From Altererythrobacter sp. B11 (GTDB taxonomy: Bacteria; Pseudomonadota; Alphaproteobacteria; Sphingomonadales; Sphingomonadaceae): a DNA stretch of 64,000 nt. Shown here piece after piece: positions 9,288-16,770 of this stretch; position 1 is the first letter of the stretch; each line of letters starts with the position of its first letter. Under the pieces are notes generated by a model. That model was not told the DNA's origin and made no database searches. It was given only the letters and a program-made list of their open reading frames with translations. The position numbers and the translations under genes were made by a program. Location: the NCBI RefSeq assembly GCF_003569745.1, contig NZ_AP018498.1, positions 992,001-1,056,000 on the forward strand, read 5' to 3'.

Positions 9288-9807
9288 CGTTTCGCTCCAT
9301 CGCGGCAAGATCCGCTGGCGTGTTTATATTCGCAGGTGCGGCCACGCCCTGCACGCTCCGCGCTCCGGCGGATGTGGCGAAGGCTAGCATCGAGTGGCGT
9401 CCTTCACTCTGGAGGATCGCCTCGGCAATCGATGCGGCGTCTGCCTTCCAATGGCCTATAACCGGTTGAGTTGCAAGATAAGCAGGGGCCGGAGACAGCA
9501 GTTCGGGCAGATTTTCGGGCAGGCCGAGTGAATCGACCCCGCAGGTGAGCACCGTCTCGTAGCCTTCGTCCAGCGCGTGGTGCAGGCCCGCCGCGAGTCC
9601 CGCCAGCGGGCCCATGCCCGGGCGCGGCCAGTCGGGGATGCACGGGGCGGGGCCGGCGGCGCGGCCGGCGATCACCACATATTCGCACCAGCCCGAAAGC
9701 GCATCCACCGCGCGCACCAGCAGGCTGCGGCCCTGATACTCGGCCAGCGCCTTGTCGCTGCCGAAGCGGGAGGACAGGCCCCCCGCGAGAACGACGCCGA
9801 GGATCAT
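9277..9807 (-). CDS. mobA: Molybdenum cofactor guanylyltransferase
   Basis: Attaches GMP to molybdopterin to make the MGD cofactor that FdsA needs. The nucleotide-binding signature LAGGLSSRFGSDKA opens the 176-aa protein, followed by PLAGLAAGL and TCGVDS (MobA proteins have a metal-binding Asp here) and the late NINTPADL motif. Its position between fdsB and fdsA is unlike the textbook fdsGBACD order, and its 3' end overlaps fdsA by 11 bp. A dedicated cofactor gene inside the operon suggests matched supply of MGD when the enzyme is made. Confidence 0.9.
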   Translation of the reverse strand: MILGVVLAGGLSSRFGSDKALAEYQGRSLLVRAVDALSGWCEYVVIAGRAAGPAPCIPDWPRPGMGPLAGLAAGLHHALDEGYETVLTCGVDSLGLPENLPELLSPAPAYLATQPVIGHWKADAASIAEAILQSEGRHSMLAFATSAGARSVQGVAAPANINTPADLAAMERNDGI

Positions 9808-9838
9808 GCGGGAAGGGCCTCGGCTGTCGGCGCGTGTG

Positions 9839-9906
9839 CTTCGACAGGCTCAGCACGAGCGGATTGTGCCACGTACCCCGGCCCGCTCATCCTGAGCTTG
9901 TCGAAG
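9839..9906. repeat. Imperfect 15-bp inverted repeat (REP/BIME-like) inside the C1 operon
   Basis: CTTCGACAGGCTCAG at 9839-9853 pairs with CTGAGCTTGTCGAAG at 9892-9906 with a single mismatch across a 38-nt spacer. It occupies the 115-bp gap between fdsB and mobA, the only sizeable gap in the formate dehydrogenase genes. It may stabilise the upstream fdsG-fdsB message or attenuate transcription into mobA-fdsA. Confidence 0.75.
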
Positions 9907-9922
9907 GATGCGCGCGCCACGC

Positions 9923-11473
9923 TCACGCCACGGACTCGTCGCGCGCGGCCTTGGCATCGCGGATGAAATCCTCCGGCCAGTTCCTGAGCGCGCTCATCAC
10001 CGGATAGGGGGTGAAGCCGCCCAGCGCGCAGAGCGAGCCGAACTTCATCGTCTCGCACAGATCGGTCAGCAGGCCGATCTCCTGCTCGGGCAGGCGGCCC
10101 GCATCCTTGGGCGCATTGTGCATCACCGGCGAAAGCTCGATCGTGTCGCGCTTGCGCCCGCCGTGGCGGATGCGGTCGATGATCTCCGCCCCGCGCACCG
10201 CGCCGATGCGGCAGGGCGTGCACTTGCCGCAGCTTTCCGCGGCGCAGAATTCCATGGCGAAGCGGGCCATGGCGCCCATGTCGGCCGTATCGTCGAACAC
10301 GGTGATGCCGGCATGGCCGATCAGCGCATCGGCCGCGGCATAGGCTTCGTAATCGAAGGGGATGTCGAACTGGTCGGGGTGGATATAGGCGCCCAGCGGG
10401 CCGCCCACCTGCACCGCCTTCACCGGCCGGCCGCTCTGCGTGCCGCCGCCCACGTCATACACCAGCTCGCGCAGGGTGATGCCGAAGGCCACTTCATAGA
10501 GGCCGCCCTGCTTCACATTGCCGGCGATCTGGATCGGCATGGTGCCCTTGGACCGGTCCACGCCCAGCCGGGCGTATTCCTCCGCCCCGCCGGCGGCCAT
10601 GATGTGCGGAATGGCGGCCAGGGTCAGCACGTTGTTGACCACCGTGGGATAGCCCATGAAGCCCTGCAGCGCGGGCAGCGGCGGCTTGGCCCGCACTTCG
10701 CCGCGCCGCCCTTCCAGGCTGTTGAGCAGCGAGGTTTCTTCCCCGCAGACATAGGCGCCGGCGCCCATGCGCACTTCCATATGCAGCGGCGCGATGATCG
10801 GCGCTGCGCGGCGGATCGCCTCTTCCAGCTTGGCGATGGCGTGCGGATATTCGCTGCGGGTGTAGATATAGGCGGTCTGCGCCCCCACCGCATAGGCGGC
10901 GATCGCCACCCCTTCGATGAGCTGGAAGGGATCGCCTTCCATCAGCATGCGATCGGCGAAAGTGCCCGAATCGCCCTCGTCCGCGTTGCAGACGACATAT
11001 TTGCGCGGCGCCTGCGCCTCGGCCACGGTGCGCCACTTGATCCCGGCGGGGAAGCCGGCGCCACCACGGCCGCGCAGGCCGGATTCGGTGACTTCGGCGA
11101 TCACGTCCAGCGGAGCCATGCCGCGGGCGCGCTTCCAGCCTTCCCAACCGCCGGTCGCCTCGTAATCGTCGATGCTGGTCGGCCGCGTGCGGCCCGCGCG
11201 GGCGAAGGTCAGTCGCTGCTGCGATGCGATGAAGGGGTGATCGGCCACGGTGCCGATGCGGAGATCGTCCGCCCCGCCGTCCACGATCTCGGCCACGCGG
11301 TCGGGCGTCACCGGGCCCCAGCCCACGCCGTCGATCTCCACCAGCGGTTCCAGCCAGTGCATGCCCCAGCTGGACACGCGCTCCACCTCGCAGCCCTTCT
11401 GTACGAAGGCCTGCGCAACGGCATCGGCCCCACAGGCGAGCGCCAGCGAATCGTCGGAAATGCGCACAATCAT
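9923..11473 (-). CDS. fdsB: NAD-dependent formate dehydrogenase beta subunit (FMN/NAD)
   Basis: NuoF-like diaphorase subunit that passes electrons from the Fe-S chain to NAD+. Of 516 aa, the first 120 form a thioredoxin-like ferredoxin segment. GLRGRGGAGFPAGIKW binds FMN/NAD, NADEGDSGTFADR and YIYTRSEYP follow as in NuoF, and the C-terminal [4Fe-4S] ligands are in ESCGKCTPCRIG plus a later Cys (SLCALGG). The ATG at 11473 overlaps the fdsG stop (ATGA). Residues encoded further upstream in frame are antisense-like and were excluded. Confidence 0.95.
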   Translation of the reverse strand: MIVRISDDSLALACGADAVAQAFVQKGCEVERVSSWGMHWLEPLVEIDGVGWGPVTPDRVAEIVDGGADDLRIGTVADHPFIASQQRLTFARAGRTRPTSIDDYEATGGWEGWKRARGMAPLDVIAEVTESGLRGRGGAGFPAGIKWRTVAEAQAPRKYVVCNADEGDSGTFADRMLMEGDPFQLIEGVAIAAYAVGAQTAYIYTRSEYPHAIAKLEEAIRRAAPIIAPLHMEVRMGAGAYVCGEETSLLNSLEGRRGEVRAKPPLPALQGFMGYPTVVNNVLTLAAIPHIMAAGGAEEYARLGVDRSKGTMPIQIAGNVKQGGLYEVAFGITLRELVYDVGGGTQSGRPVKAVQVGGPLGAYIHPDQFDIPFDYEAYAAADALIGHAGITVFDDTADMGAMARFAMEFCAAESCGKCTPCRIGAVRGAEIIDRIRHGGRKRDTIELSPVMHNAPKDAGRLPEQEIGLLTDLCETMKFGSLCALGGFTPYPVMSALRNWPEDFIRDAKAARDESVA

Positions 11474-11901
11474 CGGGCGTTCTCGATCACTTTGGTGAGC
11501 CCTTCGGCAGTCAGGCGGGCGTGCATGTCGTTGCCGAGGCGCGCGGCCGGCCCGACACTGCACAGGCCCAGGCAATAGACGGTGCTCAGCTTCACGCGGT
11601 CGCCCGCGGCGGCTTCGGCCGCCGGAATCAGCGCTTCCACGCCGCGCGCCTTGCAGGCCTCCGCCCGGCAGATCTGCACTTCGGGGCGCGGATCGGCCTG
11701 CTGGTGGAAATCGTGATAGAAGCTCACCACACCGTGAATATCGGCGCGCGACAGGTTGAGGCCCGCGGCGATCAGCATTTCCGCTTCGGCATCCACGCAG
11801 CCGAATTCCGCCTGCACATCATGCAGGATGGGCAGCAGCGGCCCTTCCTTGGCGCTGTGCTCGACGATGATCTCGCCGATCTTCTGTTCCTTGCCGCTCA
11901 A
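11470..11901 (-). CDS. fdsG: NAD-dependent formate dehydrogenase gamma subunit
   Basis: NuoE-like thioredoxin-fold [2Fe-2S] subunit, 143 aa. Cluster ligands are the Cys pairs in ICRAEACKARG and VYCLGLCSVGPAA. The only upstream start compatible with the conserved N-terminus is a TTG at 11901, which overlaps the fghA stop codon (TTGA), so its translation probably depends on ribosomes finishing fghA. This ties formaldehyde oxidation directly to formate oxidation. Confidence 0.92.
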   Translation of the reverse strand: MSGKEQKIGEIIVEHSAKEGPLLPILHDVQAEFGCVDAEAEMLIAAGLNLSRADIHGVVSFYHDFHQQADPRPEVQICRAEACKARGVEALIPAAEAAAGDRVKLSTVYCLGLCSVGPAARLGNDMHARLTAEGLTKVIENAR

Positions 11902-12734
11902 CCTTTCAGCCTTTCCGCATGCCAGGCGACGTGATCGCCCATGAAGCTCGATATGAAGTAATAGGAATGGTCATAGCCTTCCTGCATCCGGATGGTGGCG
12001 GGTATCTCCGCCTTGCGGCAGGCCGCATCCAGCAGGTGGGTCTTCAACTGTTCGTCCAGGAAATTGTCCGCCCGGCCCTGATCCACCAGCAGATCGGGCA
12101 GGCGCGCGCCATCTTCGATCAGTGCGCAGGCATCGTATTCGCGCCATGCGGCGCGATCGGCGCCGAGATAGCCCGTCAGCGCCTTCTCACCCCAGGGGCA
12201 CTGCATCGGGCTGACGATCGGGGCGAAGGCACTGGTCGACCGGAAGCGGCCCGGATTGCGCAGCGATATGGTCAGCGCGCCATGCCCGCCCATGGAGTGT
12301 CCGAAGATGCCCTGCCGTCCCATGTCCACCGGGAAGGCGTCCGCAATCAGCGCCGGCAATTCCTTCTCGATGTAGGAGCGCATCTGGAAATTGGCCGCCC
12401 ACGGTGCCTGCGTGGCGTCCACATAGAAGCCGGCGCCCTTGCCGAAATCATAGGCCTCGTCATCCGGCACGTCGTCGCCACGCGGGCTGGTGTCGGGCGC
12501 CACCAGGATGATGCCGTGTTCGGCACAGGCCCGGCGGTATTCGCCCTTTTCCATCACATTGGCGTGGGTGCAGGTGAGACCGGAGAGATAGAACAGCACC
12601 GGCAGCTTCGCCCCGGCCGCATGTTCCGGCACGAAGACCGCGAAGGTCATCTCCGTGCCGGTGGCGGCGGAGTGGTGGCGATACACGCCCTGCGTGCCGC
12701 CGAAGCTCCGATTTTCGCTGAGAGTCTCCATCAT
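11898..12734 (-). CDS. fghA: S-formylglutathione hydrolase
   Basis: Esterase D-type serine hydrolase (278 aa) that splits S-formylglutathione, the product of AdhC, into formate and glutathione. Visible: GLTCTHANVMEKGEYRR, APDTSPRG, the nucleophile motif IFGHSMGGHGAL, the Asp in LLVDQGRADNF and the His in EGYDHSYYFI. Two ATGs sit side by side at 12734 and 12731; the preceding GGCAGG does not separate them. It follows the two VOC genes and overlaps fdsG. Confidence 0.95.
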   Translation of the reverse strand: MMETLSENRSFGGTQGVYRHHSAATGTEMTFAVFVPEHAAGAKLPVLFYLSGLTCTHANVMEKGEYRRACAEHGIILVAPDTSPRGDDVPDDEAYDFGKGAGFYVDATQAPWAANFQMRSYIEKELPALIADAFPVDMGRQGIFGHSMGGHGALTISLRNPGRFRSTSAFAPIVSPMQCPWGEKALTGYLGADRAAWREYDACALIEDGARLPDLLVDQGRADNFLDEQLKTHLLDAACRKAEIPATIRMQEGYDHSYYFISSFMGDHVAWHAERLKG

Positions 12735-12750
12735 CACCTGCCGCGAACGA

Positions 12751-13128
12751 TCAATGGCGCATGTGATAGGCGCAGATCTTGTTCCCATCGGGATCGCGCA
12801 GATAGGCGCCGTGCGAATTGTTGGGCGCCGCCTCGCGCGGGCCGGGGCCGCCTTCGTCCGTGCCGCCATTCGCCAGACCGACATCGTGCCATTTGTCCAC
12901 CGTGGCATCGTCCGCCGCGGCGAAGCCGATCGTGCCGCCATTGGCGAAGCAGGCCGATTCGCCGTTAAGCGGCGGGGCGACGATGAAGGTGCCGCCGGGG
13001 CCGGCATAGATCAGGCGGCCTGCTTCCGGCGGGGCCACGTTGGAATAGCCCAGCACGCCCATGGTCGCGTCATAGAACTTGCGCGAACGCTCGATGTCGT
13101 TGCTGCCGAGGAAGACGTGGGTGAACAT
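12751..13128 (-). CDS. VOC-fold (glyoxalase/bleomycin-resistance-like) protein, second of pair
   Basis: 125-aa protein with the paired beta-alpha-beta-beta-beta fold pattern: FTHVFLGSNDIERSRKFYDA at the start and AYLRDPDGNKICAYH at the end, the usual VOC metal-binding or active-site end. It shares layout and many residues with the VOC protein just upstream (13256-13645), so they look like an old tandem duplication. It lies 16 bp before fghA in the formaldehyde operon. The reaction is unknown. A role with glutathione adducts (glyoxalase-like) is inference from context. Confidence 0.85.
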   Translation of the reverse strand: MFTHVFLGSNDIERSRKFYDATMGVLGYSNVAPPEAGRLIYAGPGGTFIVAPPLNGESACFANGGTIGFAAADDATVDKWHDVGLANGGTDEGGPGPREAAPNNSHGAYLRDPDGNKICAYHMRH

Positions 13129-13255
13129 GGGTTAGCCTCTCCAGAATTATCGCGGCTCGCCGACCGCGCCAATCATATAGACGAAATCTTCGCGTTTGCG
13201 AAGGATTGCTGTGCATCCTGCGGCTTCCGGCGTGAATTTTCCAGAAGCCGCCGTG

Positions 13256-13645
13256 TTATTCCGGCTCGTCGTAAACGGCGCAGAGCTTGTTGCCGGTGGG
13301 ATCCCGCAGATAGGCGACCCACACGGCTCGGCCCGTGGCGGGCGAGACGCGGTGCTCCGGATCGCCTTCGCAGCGCGCGCCGCCATGGGCCAGGCCGGCT
13401 TCATGCCATGCCATCAGTGCCTCACGCGAAGGCGCGAAGAAACCGAGCGTGCCGCCGTTCGCATGTGTCGCCTTCTGGCCGTCGATCGGCTTGCCGATGA
13501 TGAACAGGCCTGCGCCCTGCCGATAGATGAACCGGCCCTTCGCATCCGCCTCGCCAGGGCCGATGCCGATTGCCGCAAAGGTCGCATCATAGAAGCGGCG
13601 CGCCTGCTCAGGGTCATCCGCACCGAGGGCGACGTGCCGAAACAT
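13256..13645 (-). CDS. VOC-fold (glyoxalase/bleomycin-resistance-like) protein, first of pair
   Basis: 129 aa, beginning MFRHVALGADDPEQARRFYD and ending VAYLRDPTGNKLCAVYD, with the central HANGGTLGFFAPSREA matching FANGGTIGFAAADDA of its neighbour. The start at 13645 is chosen because the VOC fold begins there. It lies 49 bp downstream of adhC beyond a strong hairpin. The gap of 127 bp to the next VOC gene shows nothing I recognise. Substrate unknown. Confidence 0.85.
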   Translation of the reverse strand: MFRHVALGADDPEQARRFYDATFAAIGIGPGEADAKGRFIYRQGAGLFIIGKPIDGQKATHANGGTLGFFAPSREALMAWHEAGLAHGGARCEGDPEHRVSPATGRAVWVAYLRDPTGNKLCAVYDEPE

Positions 13646-13663
13646 GTTTGCAATTCCTTGTAT

Positions 13664-13686
13664 CGGCCCCGGCTGAGCCGGGGCCG
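13664..13686 (-). terminator. Strong hairpin between adhC and the VOC genes
   Basis: CGGCCCCGGC-tga-GCCGGGGCCG is a perfect 10-bp stem with a 3-nt loop just after the adhC stop. No U-run follows on the minus strand, so it is more likely an mRNA-stabilising or partial-attenuation hairpin than a full terminator. It would lower downstream VOC/fghA/fds expression relative to adhC. Confidence 0.5.
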
Positions 13687-13694
13687 TATGCGGA

Positions 13695-14807
13695 TCAATA
13701 GACGACGACGCTGCGGATGCTTTCGCCCGAATGCATGAGGTCGAAGCCCTTGTTGATCTCTTCCAGCGACAGGACATGGGTGATCATCGGGTCGATCTGG
13801 ATCTTCCCGTTCATGTACCAGTCCACGATCTTCGGCACGTCGGTGCGTCCCTTGGCGCCACCGAAGGCGGTGCCGCGCCAGTTGCGGCCGGTTACCAGCT
13901 GGAACGGGCGGGTGCTGATTTCCTTGCCGGCTTCGGCCACGCCGATGATGATGCTGGTGCCCCAGCCGCGATGGCAGGCTTCCAGCGCGGTGCGCATCAC
14001 TTCGGTGTTGCCGGTGCAGTCGAAAGTGTAGTCCGCGCCGCCGTCGGTCAGCTCCAGGATCTTGGCGATCGTCTCATCGCGGCTCATCCCCTTGGTGTTG
14101 AGGAAGTGGGTCATGCCGAACTTGCGGCCCCACTCCTCGCGATCGGGGTTGATGTCCACGCCGATGATCTTGTCCGCGCCGGCCAGCTTCGCGCCCTGCA
14201 GCACGTTGAGCCCGATGCCGCCCAGGCCGAACACCACCACATTGTCGCCCACCTGCACCTTGGCGGTGTTCACCACCGCGCCCACGCCGGTGGTGACGCC
14301 GCAGCCGATGTAGCAGCTGGTCTGGAACGGTGCGTCCTCGCGGATCTTCGCCACGGCGATTTCCGGCAGGACGGTGAAGTTCGAGAAGGTGGAACAGCCC
14401 ATGTAGTGGAAGATCGGCTGGCCCTTGTAGCTGAAGCGGGTGGTGCCGTCGGGCATCAGGCCCTTGCCCTGCGTGGCGCGGATCGCGGTGCAGAGGTTGG
14501 TCTTGCCCGACAGGCAGCTTTTGCACTTGCGGCATTCGGGCGTGTAGAGCGGGATGACGTGATCGCCCACCGCCACGGAGGTGACGCCGGGGCCCACCTC
14601 GCGCACGATTCCCGCGCCTTCATGGCCCAGGATGCTGGGGAAGATCCCCTCGCTGTCCAGGCCGTCGAGCGTATAGGCATCGGTGTGGCAGATGCCGGTG
14701 GCCATGATTTCCACCAGCACCTCGCCTTCCTTCGGCCCTTCCAGATCGACTTCCACGATCTCGAGCGGTTTCTTGGCTTCGAAGGCTACGGCGGCGCGGG
14801 TCTTCAT
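13695..14807 (-). CDS. adhC: S-(hydroxymethyl)glutathione dehydrogenase / class III alcohol dehydrogenase
   Basis: NAD-dependent oxidation of the formaldehyde-glutathione adduct to S-formylglutathione, the first step of formaldehyde removal. 370 aa, typical zinc ADH: catalytic zinc ligands in GICHTD and GHEGAGIV plus a later Cys (GCGVTTG), structural zinc Cys cluster [17 protein letters not shown], and the NAD fold [20 protein letters not shown]. The start at 14807 ([10 protein letters not shown]) is family-typical. It lies 26 bp downstream of the aromatic transporter gene, so both are probably on one message under the MarR regulator. Confidence 0.96.
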   Translation of the reverse strand: MKTRAAVAFEAKKPLEIVEVDLEGPKEGEVLVEIMATGICHTDAYTLDGLDSEGIFPSILGHEGAGIVREVGPGVTSVAVGDHVIPLYTPECRKCKSCLSGKTNLCTAIRATQGKGLMPDGTTRFSYKGQPIFHYMGCSTFSNFTVLPEIAVAKIREDAPFQTSCYIGCGVTTGVGAVVNTAKVQVGDNVVVFGLGGIGLNVLQGAKLAGADKIIGVDINPDREEWGRKFGMTHFLNTKGMSRDETIAKILELTDGGADYTFDCTGNTEVMRTALEACHRGWGTSIIIGVAEAGKEISTRPFQLVTGRNWRGTAFGGAKGRTDVPKIVDWYMNGKIQIDPMITHVLSLEEINKGFDLMHSGESIRSVVVY

Positions 14808-14833
14808 CGGTCTGTCTCTCCTGGCAGAATGCG

Positions 14834-16207
14834 TCAGTCTATGGGCTGGCCGGCGGGCAGATCCATGAGGCCCGCCTGCGCATCCGCATCGCTCAGCGGC
14901 ACCAGCCACACCATCACAGCGCCCAGCAGGGCACCCAGGCACATGATGAGCGACACCGTCAGCAGATTGTGGTTGCCCAGCGTGGTGAACAGGAAGCCGG
15001 CGATGATCGGCGAGCCGGCAGCACCGGCGCGGCCGATGCCCAGCACGAAGCCGGTGCCGGTCGCCCTTGCATAGGCCGGGAAGCCGCGCGCGAAGGCGGC
15101 ATAATATCCGACGATGGCAGCGTTGAGGAAGAACATGGTCAGGAAGGCGGCGAAGCGCCAGGCGCCCAGATCGCCATGGCCCATGCCGAACCATGCCACG
15201 GCCACCACGCCCAGCACGCAGGCGGCGATGGTCGGCCGCTTGATGTCGAACTTCTTCAGGAAGATGCCGAAGATGCCCCCGCCGATCGCGCCGCCGATAT
15301 TGGCATAGGTCAGCGTGCTCGCCGCGTCGGGCTGCGAGAAGCCCGTGTCGGCCACGATCTGCACGGCGAACTTCAGGATGTAGTAGAAGGTCAGCGTGTG
15401 GAACATGTAGCCGAAGGCCAGCATCAGCGTGACCGGGCGCAGGCGCGGATTGGCTAGGATGTCCGTCACCTTGGGCTTGTTGGCTTCGTCCGGTGCGGGG
15501 GGCAGGCTGGTGATCGCCGGCTTGCGGAACGCCGCCAGCGAGCGGTTGATCTTCTCCAGCGCCCCCTCGGGGCGGCGGGCCGCGAAATAGGCCGGGGTTT
15601 CGGGCACCAGCAGCATCACCAGCGGGATCATCACCGCCGTCACCGCCGCGCCGAACAGGAACACGGCGCGCCAGTCATAATCCACCAGCAGCCAGCCCTG
15701 CGCGGCAAAGCCGCCGATCACGCCGCCGATGGGATAGCCGATGACATAAAGCGCCATGGCCAGGCTGCGGCTTGCCGTGCTGGATGTTTCCGCGGTCACC
15801 GCATTGGTCGCCGCGAGCATGCCGCCGATGCCGAGGCCGGTGAGCAGGCGCCAGATGGTGAGCGGGGTGACGCCGGTGGCGGAATGGGCAAGATACATGC
15901 CCACCGCCATGATCGCGAGGCACAGCAGCATGGTAGGCTTGCGTCCGTAGCGGTCGGCCGCGCCGCCGAGCAGCAGCGAGCCGAAGCCCATGCCGATCAG
16001 TTCGGCCGAGAGGACGATGCCCAGTTCGGATCGGGGAATGCCCCATTCCTGGGTGATGCCCGGCGCGGCGAAGGCGCTGGACAGCACGTCGAACCCGTCG
16101 AGCGCATTGAGGAAGATCATCAGCACCACGACGATCCATTGGCGCGCGCCCATTGGCGTATCATTGATGACGGAAATCGGGTTCGTGCCCGCGGCCGGTC
16201 CTGCCAT
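14834..16207 (-). CDS. MFS transporter, aromatic acid:H+ symporter (AAHS)-like
   Basis: Inner-membrane uptake carrier, 457 aa with about 12 predicted membrane segments. The first segment carries [14 protein letters not shown], the D-G-x-D type motif of AAHS carriers such as PcaK and BenK, and the loop [14 protein letters not shown] is the MFS signature. These carriers import benzoate-type acids. The exact substrate is not visible; vanillate-type or dimeric lignin acids are plausible given the flanking lignostilbene dioxygenase and MarR genes. It is co-directional with adhC downstream. Confidence 0.85.
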   Translation of the reverse strand: MAGPAAGTNPISVINDTPMGARQWIVVVLMIFLNALDGFDVLSSAFAAPGITQEWGIPRSELGIVLSAELIGMGFGSLLLGGAADRYGRKPTMLLCLAIMAVGMYLAHSATGVTPLTIWRLLTGLGIGGMLAATNAVTAETSSTASRSLAMALYVIGYPIGGVIGGFAAQGWLLVDYDWRAVFLFGAAVTAVMIPLVMLLVPETPAYFAARRPEGALEKINRSLAAFRKPAITSLPPAPDEANKPKVTDILANPRLRPVTLMLAFGYMFHTLTFYYILKFAVQIVADTGFSQPDAASTLTYANIGGAIGGGIFGIFLKKFDIKRPTIAACVLGVVAVAWFGMGHGDLGAWRFAAFLTMFFLNAAIVGYYAAFARGFPAYARATGTGFVLGIGRAGAAGSPIIAGFLFTTLGNHNLLTVSLIMCLGALLGAVMVWLVPLSDADAQAGLMDLPAGQPID

Positions 16208-16237
16208 GTTGACTGTGTCCTCTCCCTTGGTGCGGCC

Positions 16238-16708
16238 TCAATCGTGGATTCGCGCCAGCATTTCCACCAGTTTTTCCGTTTCGGCCGGGGTAAACCGCGC
16301 CTTGAGCCACGCTTCGTGCTCCGCGATGCAGTGCTTGGCCTCCGCCAGCGCCGCTTTCCCGGCCTCCGTGACGTACAGCGCCTGCTTGCGTCCGTCGCTC
16401 GCCGAGCGTTCCCGCCGCAGGTAATCCCGTTCCTGCAGGCGGTTGACGATGGACATGGTGGTCGCCCGGTCCATCCGCAGCTGCGTGCCGACGTCGATCT
16501 GCGAAATGCCGGGGGTTTCCGCCACCAGCCACAGGCTGGAAACCTGCTTCTGCGTCAGGTCGAGATTGGCGAACGTCTCGGTGAAGTGACGATACACGGC
16601 GCCATGCGCCAGGCGGATGTGGAAGCCGAGGATGTCCTCCAGCCCGTTGAGCGCGCCGTCTTTGCTTTCGATCAATGTCGGCGCGCCGGCCACTCTGCTA
16701 ATCCCCAC
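16238..16708 (-). CDS. MarR-family transcriptional regulator
   Basis: Winged helix-turn-helix regulator, about 156 aa. DNA-binding part: LTQKQVSSLWLVAETPGISQ, then DVGTQLRMDRATTMSIVNRL with wing ERDYLRRERSASDGRKQALY. MarR proteins usually repress a divergent gene and release DNA on binding a phenolic ligand. The start is uncertain between GTG codons at 16708 and 16693 (GTGGGG lies upstream of the latter). It heads the minus-strand C1 array and is divergent from the lignostilbene dioxygenase, so it likely governs both. The ligand is probably an aromatic acid or CoA ester, by inference. Confidence 0.85.
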   Translation of the reverse strand: MGISRVAGAPTLIESKDGALNGLEDILGFHIRLAHGAVYRHFTETFANLDLTQKQVSSLWLVAETPGISQIDVGTQLRMDRATTMSIVNRLQERDYLRRERSASDGRKQALYVTEAGKAALAEAKHCIAEHEAWLKARFTPAETEKLVEMLARIHD

Positions 16709-16720
16709 TGCTCTATCGTC

Positions 16721-16748
16721 TTGTATAATCGTTAGTGAAGCATACAAT
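16721..16748 (+). promoter_or_regulatory. Promoter with overlapping inverted repeat, likely MarR operator
   Basis: TTGTAT (16721-16726) and ATACAA (16742-16747) form an inverted repeat. The same arms fit a -35 (TTGTAT) and, after 16 bp, a -10 (TACAAT, 16743-16748) for the dioxygenase gene. Between them lies TAATCGTTA, a small palindrome of its own. A protein bound here would block the promoter. AAGGAG precedes the ATG at 16771. Confidence 0.55.
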
Positions 16749-16770
16749 CGGGTGCAAGGAGAGGAACCCC

